A stretch of 64,000 bases of DNA from Erpobdella octoculata (taxonomy: Eukaryota > Annelida > Clitellata > Hirudinida > Erpobdellidae), in NCBI GenBank assembly GCA_963978895.1, contig OZ022241.1, positions 6,824,653 to 6,888,652 of the forward strand, given 5' to 3'. The position numbers and the translations under genes were made by a program. The notes under the pieces were generated by a model. That model saw nothing but the letters and a program-made list of their open reading frames with translations. It was not told the DNA's origin and did no database searches. Each line of letters opens with the position of its first letter. Positions within the stretch are counted from its first letter, which is position 1. Positions 35,310-46,950 of this stretch are shown piece by piece.

Positions 35310-36116
35310 CTAATATTACCACCAAAGCTAATAAAAATAAATAAAAATGAGTTATATGGTTAATCAAAACTGACGAAATTGACTTTGATTCAAGTTTTGA
35401 TAAAATGAAAATTGAAACTGGTTACGATGAAATTGAAGATTTTTTTTTCCTGACAATTTATTGACTGAGCCAATTGAACCAAACAAAATTTTAAAAAAAT
35501 AAATGAAACAAGAAAATTAAGCAGTCGTTCAACAAAATAACGTATAAATGTATAAATGACCATTGGGTCAAGGGTTACCCTAAGTCCGTTATTTGGACTA
35601 TTCATATCAAGTAAAAATTACAACCTTAGTTTATGAGATGTTATCTTTGTTGTAGAGTGATATAACCAATCAACATTCCTGTAAAAAAATAAGACTAGAT
35701 ACATATTACATGTGTTACTGAATTATTTAATTTAGGCTAATTCAGAGTACAAGAAGAAGCAATACTAAATCATTTAAAGAACTAAATAATATATCAGTAT
35801 TAATATAAAATATTAACATCAAATGTTACAGAGATAATAGTGTAAATAAACAACTGTAAAACTTAATGCTCTAGGCTTTGAAAGACCTTAAAATTAGGGC
35901 TACCTTATTGCCTAAAAAAAGTATAGTAATCATTGTTATTTGTAATTTGTGCAAATATCTATATTATAATATCCCAACGTCACTCCCTGATGTCCGTTTA
36001 ATTTATAGCGCTGTAAAAAAAGTATTCATCGGTCAATTAGTTTTTTACTTAAAATTTATAAACATATATATAATGTATAAAATAAATAAATATTTTAAAT
36101 AAATATTGATTTTTAA

Positions 36117-36457
36117 GTCAACGAGAGCAACGTTTTCGCTGGCAATATGTAATTGGATGAGGCAATTGAGCTATAGAATGCGCTGTTCAAAAACTCAACC
36201 TTCTATAATTTGTCGTATAGTTAATTTTTTATTGAAAAAACATTATTTGTATAACTAATGTTCAATTTTTTTGATGTTTTTGAAAATAAATACTGGAGTA
36301 TTTATCTATTACTCGCTTTGTCGACCTGACAAAATTAAGAAGTTATTTTAACGTAGAAAAAGACATATAAAGGCTTTATTCACATTATCTTTCAATAAAC
36401 TGCAAAACCATTCCAAATAATTTTGTATACGATTGGCGATATCGTAAAATTTTGTGT
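36117..36457 (+). repeat. Solo/partial LTR of a SAP-gag gypsy, copy 1
   Basis: Starts about GTCAACGAGAGCAACG and ends GCGATATCGTAAAA, followed by TGTGTCAGAAGTGGGATC, a primer-binding-site-like block. Copies at 41257 and 57717. The end resembles LTR B at 6708. Confidence 0.6.
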
Positions 36458-36482
36458 CAGAAGTGGGATCTAAAAAACGGTT

Positions 36483-36900
36483 TTGCAGTTATTTGAAAAA
36501 CTTTCCATTGCTGAGTTGGGGCGGAAGCTAAGCAAACGGGGACTGAACGCTAAGGAATTAAAACCCGAGCTCGTGGACCGCCTCCGGACGTCATTGGAAG
36601 ACAATGGGTTTGACCCCGAAAAATACGAGTTTGATACAAATGAGGAATTAACAAACTTGGTAAAAGAAATGAGAGAAATAAGCGAAGCAGCACAGAGGAG
36701 AGTGGAAAAAAAAACAAAGCAACTATGAACACGATGAGAAAAGCATTATTTTTTGGTGGTCAGGCTCGCCTGAAGACGAAATAGCAGCGGCTGGTACGGC
36801 GATGCTGCCGGATGAAAACGTGGATCTTCTGGTAGTGATTTGCCTGAACGTTGTCTGGATGGCAAAACTATTGAAAGCGTGGTCACAGAGAGGGCTTAAG
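36483..36900 (+). pseudogene. SAP-domain gag fragment
   Basis: A frame of 81 codons (36483-36728) with the SAP helices (AELGRKLSKRGLNAKELKPE, then LVDRLRTSLEDNGFDP), close in sequence to the gag at 6923. The initiator ATG is lost and the frame breaks at 36728. Weak gag-like pieces continue to about 37110. A shorter copy begins at 51420. Confidence 0.75.
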
Positions 36901-37309
36901 CAGTGATGGACACGGTTTTGGACGAGCGTGTTGTTGGTGAAGAAAATGATGTGGGTTGCTGCGGCAAAACCCAGTTTAAATCAAAGTCCACCAGCTATGT
37001 CTCAGAACCTGTGAGAGATGACGGCTGGACAGACTGCACAGATCAGGTGGGGCACGAAAAATATAAAGAAAGGAAAATTGATCCAGTTTTGCGGTGGGGT
37101 GACACCGAGTAGCTGAGTGTTGTTGGACTCTGACAGATTTTGGGAAAGTCGTCGGATCCGTCGGACTAGTCTCGGAGGATTGCTTGATCAAATTTACCAA
37201 ATATATTTCTGTTGCGGAAAAGGTTTACGACAGTTTCGAAGTTGGTAGCAGTAGCTTGAAAAAAGTGTGTGATGATGACACTTGTGATGTGGCGTCTGAA
37301 CAAGGTGTT

Positions 37310-37740
37310 TTACAATTTTTGAATGTCGGCTGTAGCTGCGATTGTAACCTTTGGTGGAAGGTATTTCCAGAGCCTTGTTCCAGCAAACGAAAAACTTCGG
37401 TCTCCAGCGTTCTTTAATTGAGTAGCAAGAATAAGAGGGAAGATGAAAATGATGACCTGAGTCTTCTTCAAGCTTGGACGTCGCTCACGCGTGTGATGTC
37501 CTAACGCAGATATAGGAGAGCTGACTTGTCGAAGCACTTAAAAACTATAAGTGAAAGTTTAAATCTATCTTGCAATTAACTTGTAGGCAATGAAGCTTTC
37601 GAAAGATGGGGAAGATATGATCATAATTTTTGGCTCATCAGTCTAGCGAATACGTTGATAATCCACTGTAGACGTCGAATCATGAACTTTGGAAGCTCTG
37701 CAATAATAGAATTACAGCTATCAAGCTTTGCAAAAACTAA
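37310..37740 (-). pseudogene. CR1/L2-like LINE 3' fragment, copy 1
   Basis: The minus strand reads IIAELPKFMIRRLQ, then after breaks GDRSFSFAGTRLWKYLPPKV, motifs of the RT C-terminal region of CR1/L2 LINEs. Frameshifted. The duplicate is at 52140-52543. Confidence 0.65.
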
Positions 37741-38139
37741 GGATGTCACAAATGTGTTTAGAGACTTCATAGGAAAAGATGATGCGACTGTTTTATTTTG
37801 TCGTAAAGTCGAGAATCACGCTTGGGTGACATGACTGACATGAGTGCACGTGGACATGTCAGAATCGAAGATAGCACCCATGTTACGGACCGTATCACAT
37901 TGTGAGATCCAGTTGACACCGAGGCGAATTGAATCCTAATAATGTTTCGTCACATACTTTCCGCTCAAGTTGAAAGTTTTAAGCTATTAGTTGGCCGAAA
38001 AGCTGGTTGAAAAATGATTACAAGATTCTGCTTACACAGAAAACAGACAGGTGAAGCCAATTAAAAACTTGTAATGAAAAAACACAATTTTTTGCTTTTG
38101 AATAATTTTATTAACAACAAAATAATTAAATTTAAATGT

Positions 38140-38227
38140 TAACACTTTCAATCATTATTAAAACTTTATTATTCTGAATGTCCGATGTCAAAGAATGTCC
38201 TTTTTAATAGAAGCATGCCTGTTTTAT
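38140..38227 (-). other. Probable 3' UTR exon of locus 4, with AATAAAG
   Basis: The CAG acceptor is at 38230-38228 and AATAAAG at 38170-38164 (minus strand). Confidence 0.55.
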
Positions 38228-38593
38228 CTGGTAAAAATTTAAAATGGAATAGTTGAGATAACTTGAAAAATGCTTAATATGCCTTTGACACTTTGCTTTC
38301 ATTATGCAAATTTTGCTTAAATAGTTCTAATGTGTGTTAGCTAAATTAATACAAAGCTATTCAAAATCTAACCTAAAATTATATACAAAATGTGTAATAA
38401 TTATACAATTAAAAAATTACGAAACTCTGTTGAAAATACATTTTTAAAAACTGGTTGAAGTTGAATTAAAACCAAATTAAATTGTTTTATATGTTTAATT
38501 AGTACAAAACCTCAAATAAAAAATTACAATAATAACAAAAGTTTTTTTTTAATTCCAAATTTTTAACGCCTAAAAACTGATTGGAAAATATAA

Positions 38594-39029
38594 TTACTTA
38601 GGGTGGTGCTTTTCGAAAAATTCAAGAGCGCAATCGCTTGGTTCGGGAAAATGATCAGCTGCAAAATTTATTACTCATAAATATAATATGCTAAAATCCA
38701 AAATTAATAATTGTTTAAGAAAACATAAATTTAAACAAAAATTCATTCAATGAGTATAAAAAACGTAATTCCTGAAACTGTTACTACCCAAATCTGAAAG
38801 TTTTGCAACATCCTTAGCATTTTCAGCTGCAGTGAAGTCAACGCAAAATTGTTTTGCATCTGTTTGAAAAATATAATCAAATATTTGTATTGATTCTGAG
38901 TAAATAAAATTGTTTATTATATGCAAGTGTCTAATTACGTTCTATTATTTTGTACATAATAATTGTACAAAATTAAGTTATTAAAATATTCAATTTACGT
39001 ACCATCGAGAGTGTACTGTTCTACAAATT
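38594..39029 (-). CDS. Locus 4 cassette B: exons 2B-4B
   Basis: Exons 39029-39003 (27 nt), 38859-38788 (72 nt) and 38658-38594 (65 nt, TAA). About 75 residues with the signal exon. The Cys pair is KQFC and SDC; the tail is EKHHPK. The GTAATT donor overlaps the last codons, so splicing to the UTR exon would make the stop from both sides of the junction while leaving the same final residues. Nearly identical to locus 6 (52685-53112). Confidence 0.65.
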
Positions 39030-39471
39030 CTTTAGGATGCAAATAGAAAAATAATCATAAAAATTATTAGAAATATTGTTTTTAAATTATTAAATTTAAG
39101 AAATTTTTATAACAAAAACAAACACAATTTTAAAAATTGATTAAACAAGTTAGCTATAGAATTATAACAAAACGTACATCACTTTTTTTAAATAATTAAT
39201 TATTTAGATAAACCAATGAACATAAAAAATTGGTTAACAATTTAGAAATACAAACGTTTAACGTCAAATGAAAGTTAATTTTTGTTAAATTTTAAAAGTT
39301 TTTATCACTTAGCTGCTCATAAAATATATTTATATTTAAACAAATATGAATTTATTTAATTTTGAATTTGTAGATTCAACTTAAGTAAAATTAGTTTAAA
39401 TAATTTGAAAAAAAGTAATTTTTATTTTTAAACAATAATTTAAACACAGTTATTTTTTGAACCACAACCAC

Positions 39472-41165
39472 TCAACTCTCTAAATCTCCAAGATAACTTT
39501 TGACACAGTCGGGTAATTCATGGGGAGGATTCTCAGCTAAAAATTTTATATAATAATTGAAAAAAGAGTCATTATTATTTATTAATATCAACATTTTAAC
39601 AGTTGCAAAAACTTAATTTATTAAGAAAAGATTTTTTAAATGATGAACAATTTACGTTTTTTTGGAAGTTCGCCAGTTTTAGCTAAGTAGCCACAAAATT
39701 TTTTGGAAGCTGTTTTAATAAACAAAAGATTATTTTAGTTTATTACATTTGTTTAGCGTTTTATCTATTTATATGTATAATAAACTACTCATATTTATAA
39801 TGATACTTACCTCCAACAAAAAACTTTAAGCCTTCATCGTCTGAATAAAAATATTAATACAAAAGTCAGAATAGTTTTTGTGTTTAAAAAGAAGGGGAGA
39901 CGGCGGAGCGATACCATAGACTATGGGATCATCCGAGGCTGGTTTAAATTGCTAGCTGCAGGGGAGGTCGATTTGCCGGTTCTTGTCCAACTCATTGCAC
40001 TTCATTAGTTGGCGGGATGGAGTTAATCGAGCCATGTTGCCTCCCTTCCTCAAAGCCAACATAAACACGTCACCAAACACTGAAACATACTTACCGTCTA
40101 AATTGTCTTATTGACAGATACAGACGTTAAACAAACCACACACACATACACGTGTTTAAAAAACTCCGCCTCGCTAATTGCGAGCCAGTCCCAAGCCTGG
40201 ATAAAGGAGGAGGGACAGTCAAAAGGATCAAACTTTGATCCACGACAGGAAGAACTTATGTGCTTCCTTCATACAGCCAATTCAGTCTTAAAACACTTGG
40301 TGTAAAGGACTATAAACTATCATAAAAAACAAGTTTTTGTTTAAAAGTTTTTGTTCAACTATGCAGGGTTTGTAAGCATATGAAATTACATTATTCAAAA
40401 GTTATTGTGTAACAAAATTCAAATTTAGTTTACGTAACAAAGTTTAAAGATTTCACGCAGCTTTTAGTAATTCTATTTTACGTTTTATGGGCAAAAAGAA
40501 ATTAGTAGGAAGAGGGAGAAAAAATAGCGGGAGAACGAGCGAGCGGAATGGGAAAGCCTGGATAAAATAGGAGGGCAAAGCGGAATGGGGAAAGACTGGA
40601 TAAAATAGGAGGGAAAAGTTAAATAGATTAAATAATGCTCAACGACAGGAAGTACTTAGGTGCTTCAATAGTGCAATCTAAACAATTTTTGCCATTAAGT
40701 TAAAAATTAAAAAAATTAAAAAATCTGTTTTTTATTTTACGTTATATTGGCAAAAAGAAAAAAAATAGGGCAAAGCCGGTTATCCCTGTGATAAGCTTAA
40801 TAAATTGCAAAAAAATTGCCTTTCCTACTATTAAAAATGAAGAATTTACGTCCCTGCTCTACAGCACTCACGCCCATGAAAGCTACTCACGCCGGAAAAA
40901 CCAGACCACCAAAATGTTTTAAATGTATACGTCTTACCGTTAAACTACTCAAAAAACTATTGATACCCCCCAAACTTCAACACAATGTTATTAAAATGTC
41001 AATGTGGAATTAATATAAAAATATTGTTTGTTTTAAAATAATTTTATTTTTTGATCTTTTTAATTGTAATTGTCGTAAATATTAAACATCAAAAATCTTA
41101 CCAGATTCTGCAAAAATGACATTTGCAACAACCAGGATCAAAACTCCTACAATAACGGCTTTCAT
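39472..41165 (-). CDS. Locus 4 form A: small secreted two-cysteine peptide
   Basis: Exons 41165-41102 (64 nt), 39840-39811 (30 nt), 39709-39656 (54 nt) and 39536-39472 (65 nt, TGA). About 70 residues: signal peptide MKAVIVGVLI, then DDEGLKFFVG, exon 3 with KKFCGYLAKTGELPKK, and exon 4 with PPHELPDCVKSYLG. The first intron (1261 bp) holds a SINE-like insertion (40164) and sequence shared with locus 6. An LTR block begins about 90 bp upstream of the ATG, directly above the TATA box, so this copy has lost the upstream sequence that its paralogues share. Confidence 0.75.
40164..40330 (+). mobile_element. SINE-like short retroposon, copy 2
   Basis: Same unit as 13566-13735, A-rich tail on the right, inside intron 1 of locus 4. 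The equivalent position in locus 6 carries copy 53936. Confidence 0.6.
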
Positions 41166-41240
41166 TTTTTTCAGCTTTTTATAACTTCAATAAACAAATC
41201 AGAAAGTTATGTTTGACTAAAATTTTCAAATCTTGACTTT

Positions 41241-41248
41241 CTTTTATA
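41241..41248 (-). promoter_or_regulatory. TATA box of locus 4, abutted by an LTR
   Basis: TATAAAAG on the minus strand. The conserved promoter block GTTTTGTAAA (read on +) is cut at 41259, where GTCAACGAG of the LTR begins. Confidence 0.65.
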
Positions 41249-41256
41249 TTGTTTTG

Positions 41257-41600
41257 TAAAGTCAACGAGAGCAACCTTTTCGCTGGCAATATGTAATTGG
41301 ATGAGGCAATTCAGATATAGAATGCGCTGTTCAAAAACTCAACCTTGTATAATTAGTCGTATAGTTAATTTTTTATTAAAAAATAGTTCATTTGTATAAC
41401 TAATGTTCAATTTTTTTTATATTTTTGAAAACAAATACTGGAGTATTTATCTATTACTTGCTTTGTCGACCTGACAAAATTAAAAAGTTATTTTAAAATA
41501 GAAAAGGACATATAATGGCTTTATGCTCATTATCTTTCAAAACCATTCCAGATAATTTTGCATACGCTTGGCGATATCGTAACATTATGTGTCAGAAGTG
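41257..41600 (+). repeat. Solo/partial LTR, copy 2
   Basis: Matches 36117-36457 and 57717-58045, ending in GCGATATCGTAACA and a TGTGTCAGAAGTGAGATC block. Confidence 0.6.
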
Positions 41601-41639
41601 AGATCTAAAAAACGGTTTTGCAGTTTATAACTCGTACAT

Positions 41640-42065
41640 TATTTATTATTTGTAACGATTACTGTAATATTTTTAACGATTACAGTATTGTTATTACAAT
41701 TACAGTTATATTTTTAACGATTACAGTATTATTATTACGATTACAGTAATATTTTTAACGATTACAGTATTATTATTACGATTACAGTAATATTTTTAAC
41801 GATTACAGTATTATTATTACGATTACAATAATATTTTTAACGATTACAGAATTATTATTACGATTACAGTAATATTTTAACGATTACAGTATTATTATTA
41901 CGATTACAGTAATATTTTTAACGATTACAGTATTATTATTATTATTTGTAACGGTTACAGTATTATTTGTAACAATTACTGTATTATTTGTAACGATTAC
42001 AGTATTATTTGTAACTATTACAGTATTATTTGTAATTATTACAGTATTATTTGTAACTATCACCA
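41640..42065. repeat. Minisatellite, unit of about 20 bp, copy 1
   Basis: About 20 units alternating AACGATTACAGTATTATT and ATTACGATTACAGTAATA. The duplicate array is at 58090-58525. The Asn/Thr/Val frame on the other strand is an artefact. Confidence 0.9.
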
Positions 42066-42099
42066 ATTATTTTAGCAACAAAAAACATTCCGCTTAATG

Positions 42100-43395
42100 A
42101 TCAGATCATCAAATAACCCACAGATTACAAAATTTTATTTTTTTTTATGCTATATTTTTTTCGAAAAATAGCAAATAGCCGGGGAGGGGTAGTCGTAGAT
42201 ACTTTTCAAAAAAATTATTAAAACATCATACACTTTTTCTCAAAACAAACTGATACTAGGGAAAAAAAAAGTTGTACCAAGTGACGGATTTATTGGAAGA
42301 CCTACATCGTGTGCCCCTGTTCATCAACTAATTTTGGAGACAAAATTGTTTAATGTTTTCACAAAAATTTTGGAAAGGTACCTACCGCAATTTTTCCCCC
42401 CAAATCATCAACTCTGTTTGTTGAAAAAAATTACAGATATGATTTTCTAATGGCATATTCTTTAGACTGCCCAGGGTGCCAAAAACTTTAGTTACGCCAC
42501 TGCAGTTACTGGGTTGTCCTGACCTATTATTTAAACTTGTGTTAATATTGGTGTAAGCCGTCTTACCAAATGTGTTTATTTATTTCTCAAATCCCTGCAA
42601 AGACTGATTTTTTTTATAACCTGACCCGTTATATAGATACAAAATCTCAAGCCCGGTCCATAACTCTGCCTCGCTAATTGCGAGCCAGTCCCAAGCCTGG
42701 AGAAAGGAGGAGGGAAAAGTAAAAAGAATCAAATTCTAATCCACGACAGGAAGTACTCAAGTGCTTCCTACATACAGTCATTAGAGTCTTGAAACACCTG
42801 GTGTAAGGAAATATAAACTATTATAAAAAAAAGTCCGGTCCATTTTATTTTCATTACCACAAAAAGTCATGGCTCAGCTCAAAAGTCTTGATCCATGCTG
42901 ATTTTGGTCTGGACCGATGTGTTTGATAACCCTTATATAAAGTCCCGCACCGAACACGTCCCGTGCAAGACTCTATTTCAGTACCAACTCTGATCAATGT
43001 TTTGTGAGTACAATTTTTTTTAGGTTACACTAATGAAAGGAAAAATTACATTGTGAACAAAATAGTTGTCTTTACAAATATTTTAATGTTTTTAAATGAA
43101 CATTAATAAACTGAAATTATACAATGCATAATGCCTATTTGCTAACGCACGGCGCTGCCCCAAGCTCCCAAAATCAGCATCCAGCTTTGATAGTAATTTA
43201 AAAAATTCAAACTTTAAACACTTTTCTCTAAAAAGTGCAGATTACCGGGAGGAAGTATTCGGATCTACTTTAAAAAAAACTTTCAAAATCTTCTCCAAAA
43301 ACGTTGTAGCTATTTGTTTTATAAAATAATTTTTTTTCGCTAAATCCTTAGGGGCAATTGCCCCCTTGTTCTCCACGCAAATGACGCCCCTGTCG
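42100..43395. mobile_element. Left-truncated hAT element, copy of 25375-26486
   Basis: Shares the interior, the right end (ATGACGCCCCTG) and even the right flank TCGTAAGCTAGCC with the intact copy, so it moved by segmental duplication rather than transposition. It contains a SINE-like copy at 42664. Confidence 0.75.
42664..42833 (+). mobile_element. SINE-like short retroposon, copy 3
   Basis: Same unit as 40164-40330 but inserted in the hAT copy. The intact hAT at 25375 lacks it (the sequence there runs AAGCCCGGTCCTGATC without a break). Confidence 0.65.
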
Positions 43396-43539
43396 TAAGC
43401 TAGCCAATTGTTGAAGCAGGCAGCAGGACTTCACAAGACAACCTAAATAAACAGACTTCCCAAGCGGTAGCTTAAGAAATTTTAGAGCATAATTAAATAA
43501 ACAAATTAAAATTTTAGCTGATTTTCATAATCTCATGGC

Positions 43540-45545
43540 TAAAGATGTGCGTCGATTGCACTGACGTTTTTCTTCACGCCGCGCCGTTAAAAATATGACA
43601 GCTCGCCGCTGATGATTTTTAAATTGATTTTTTTTTTACCTAATCATTGTTGCAAAAAGTCCTATATGTATTTCTCTGTCTTATTGGAAATTGTTAGATT
43701 TTAAAAATATTGTCTGCTCCTAAGGCTAATAAACCGGGACGTGAAAACCAATATTGCGCATTAAAGGCATTTTAGAATATTACAAAGAAACTGTCACTAT
43801 CACAAATCATGTTCAACATTTACGGCCTAGAGCGTAAATAAATTGTCTACGTTACAAAACAAAACTCTAATTTTGCTGTGACAGGCCACCTAACAACAGC
43901 TGAAAGACATAGCTACGTGGTACACGGTTTGTAAAATCTCATTACCGTTAATGGAGTTAGTAAATGCACTCCTATTCAAGATCTCATTGAAAACGTCATA
44001 AAAACATTCACGTACAAGAAGTCGTTGTTTCACAATAAAACGATTAATATAGTTTGTGAGCAGCTTGTTTTAGAAATTGATAAAATTCTTGAAGCAGAAA
44101 ATAACAAGCAGTCTTGCATGATGTTTCAGCATTGATTGGTTCAGGAGTAGACGTAATAGGGCGAATATGGTAACTTTAAAAAATATTCCACCGGGTGAAA
44201 TTGTTGACTTATACTGTTGGACAGCACAGGATAATAAGAAATTAACACTTTTTTTATCATGAAAAGTGGGAAACGATTGAGAATTTAGTTTCCTTTTTTG
44301 CAAGATTTTTTATGACTACAAGAATAACTTTGAGCAATTGGGATTATTTTTGGAAATCGTCCGCTTTTCCAAACAGAGCTTTTTAGTTGGTTTACAAAAT
44401 GGTCCGAGAATTAAATGAAAAAATTTGTTCTGTAATAATCTACTGAACCACCCGCGAGAATACTTTTTTTTAATTCTTGGAGTTGTTAGTTGTTCCGATT
44501 ATTATGTAATTTCTAATACACTTATGAAAGCTCAATAGAATTTTTCATCTCGAATGCCTCTTTTGCTTTTGAAAACTATCCGTGTATTCATGACCTGCGC
44601 TATGGCATTTCTGATGTTTGACGTAAAACCCTTTAGAAACTTGTTGATAAATAATGTTTTGGACAGGCAGTTTTTAACTAAATACAGAGACTTAGGAACC
44701 CGTTGAACTGCCTCGTTGCTGCGTCAGTGAACTTTTCAATCTTCCTTACTCGCTTCGGAATAAAAAGAATACAATTACATCTTAACATATTCTTGATTGT
44801 TGGATCATCACAGCAGTTAGAGTCAACCACTTTAAGTGGTTCTAAAAGAGATTATTGAATAAAACAACAGTTAGTTCCTGATGATTTCTCTACACTAGTC
44901 TACGCCCATTGAACCTTCCCATTGAAATGTGCTGTGATACATTGGTTATCAAAAATAATCTATAGTTAGACCCACAGTCTATAAAAATGAGTCAACAATT
45001 AAGGTATTTGTTAAATCAGCGGCATGAAGAAATCTGGAAATATTTTCATTTTTGTTTCATTTCAGTTTTTTTCCTATTAAAAATAATTGAGGTTGTAAAA
45101 ACTTGATGTTAAATCATCTGAGCTTATTTAGAAAAAGTAAAGTTTCATTTTCAACCTTTTTTGCTGGATCTGCTCTTGGCGGTCAAAACTTTGTTTTTGA
45201 GATGTTATTTGAGATACATTTCTTAAATATCTGCTAAATATAAGAACTAAAGATGATCGAGGAGTTAATTTATTAAAGATAAGGCTTCAGTTGAATAAAA
45301 GAAAGCTGCAAGCTAAGTAAAAAATTGAAGTTAATTTTTTTTGTTAAAACCACTAAGGAAGGGTCCGGATCCCTGGACCCTCTCCCTGGATCCGCCGCTG
45401 GTGGTATTCCTTACGAACGATCTCCCCATTTACGACCCTCTCTCATTCTCGACACTTTTGGCTAAAATTGCGTTACATATCGTTTTTCTCCTATTTAAAG
45501 CCCACTGACCAGTTATCACTGGTACCAGTCTTGTTCTGTCTTCAT
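43540..45545. mobile_element. Copy of the inverted-terminus element at 26666, LINE-free
   Basis: Left arm at 43540-43630. The interior matches 27530-28300, with about 1.1 kb (44290-45400) absent from the first copy. The right arm is missing. It gives the empty site of the RTE insertion at 43683-43695. Confidence 0.6.
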
Positions 45546-45724
45546 ATTGCTTGAAATTTTCAATTTGACTATGAGAAAATCACTGACTACAAATATCTGC
45601 CTAAAAAGACAATAGACATGTAAAACTTATTAAAAACTAATAGTAGGAAGAATAAACAAATTTTGTTTTTAATAATTTTTATTGATTCCAAGATAATTTA
45701 AATTATATGTTCACAGTTTTACTC

Positions 45725-45799
45725 TTTATCGAAACTCAATTTTTCTAAATGTCAGGATGTCAAACAATGTCTTTCATGATGTAGTTATGCAGGTTACAT
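45725..45799 (-). other. Probable 3' UTR exon of locus 5
   Basis: The TAG acceptor is at 45802-45800. Same block as at 60060. GATAAAG replaces AATAAAG. Confidence 0.5.
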
Positions 45800-46305
45800 C
45801 TAGTAAAAACATAAACAGAATAGTTTAAATATTATGAACGATGTGGAAAATGTTTTTGATACTTTTTATGTTTATCAACATTTTGCGTAAATAATTTAAA
45901 AAAAACTAGAAAATAGATTGGTTAGTTTAAATAAAGTCTTATTATAAAATTTAACTAAAAATCAAAAACATAAACTAAAATAATTATAGAATTTGAAACA
46001 AAAATATTAAGAGCTACCTATATAAAAAATACATTTTTAAGGGCTAGTTGATTTTGAATTGAAACAACATGAAAATGTTTTATAAGTGTAGTCAGTAATA
46101 AAATTCAAATGAAAAAATTACATTTAAAATATTTTATTTAAAAAACAACGTATTAACTCATACAAATTATGATTAAAAACTACAATTACTTAATGGTGGT
46201 GTTCTTTGAGAAAGTCAATAACGCAATCGCTTGGTTTGGGAAATGGTTTAGCTGAAAAACTTATTACACGTAAAATGTTTTTTACTCAAAAAAATTGTTA
46301 ATTGT

Positions 46306-46479
46306 TGTAAGATGAAGATAATTCATCTTACGTATTTTCATAGTATTTGTTTATTTTATTTTATTATGTGTGCATTTTATTATGATTGGAAACAATAAGT
46401 CATATATATATATATATGTTTTATATATATATATATGTATATATATATGTATGTCTGTTTATTATTTTTTTATCTAAAA

Positions 46480-46525
<46 letters not shown>

Positions 46526-46857
46526 TTTTCCGGATTTTTACTGGTAAGATTGTAAATATTATTTTGTGTATGAATTTTGAGAAACTAGACAGTGTGTTAT
46601 AAAGTTGAGTGTTCGAGAAGAAAAATAAAAGTTTAAAGAGACGTGCTGCAGAGAGAAATTGGAATTTACAAAAGATTTGTTAGAACCGTGCGAAATTCTA
46701 CAAAGTGAGAGAATTCAGTTTTATTTGAGTCCAGTTAAAAGATTTATTTTTCAAGGGAGAATAATTAAGTTAAAATAAATTCGAGAAATATTGTGATATA
46801 AATAACTTCGACTTTAACGTTACGAATCGCTAGAAAGCATATTCCTCTACGTTTACA
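46306..46857 (+). repeat. Left LTR of the 46-kb gypsy element
   Basis: Contains a foldable start (GTAAGATGAAG / inverse TCATCTTAC) and a long TA tract. Confidence 0.9.
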
Positions 46858-46858
46858 T

Positions 46859-46871
46859 TGGTGACCCCGAC
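46859..46871 (+). other. Primer-binding site
   Basis: TGGTGACCCCGAC, one base after the left LTR. It starts with TGG, the complement of a tRNA CCA end. Confidence 0.7.
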
Positions 46872-46950
46872 ATATTTACAAATTTTTCGTTTGTAAATTT
46901 TTCTTCCGAGTTATTTGATCACAAGTGACCGAATTTTTTTTTTGTGAAAG

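Noticed and set aside
37184..37417. Plus-strand 77-codon Cys-rich frame
   Set aside because: The opposite strand reads as a LINE reverse-transcriptase C-terminus here, which explains the open frame.
41884..42066. Repetitive VIVTNNTVI frame (and 58338-58523)
   Set aside because: Product of the minisatellite; it has no start context or flanking exons.
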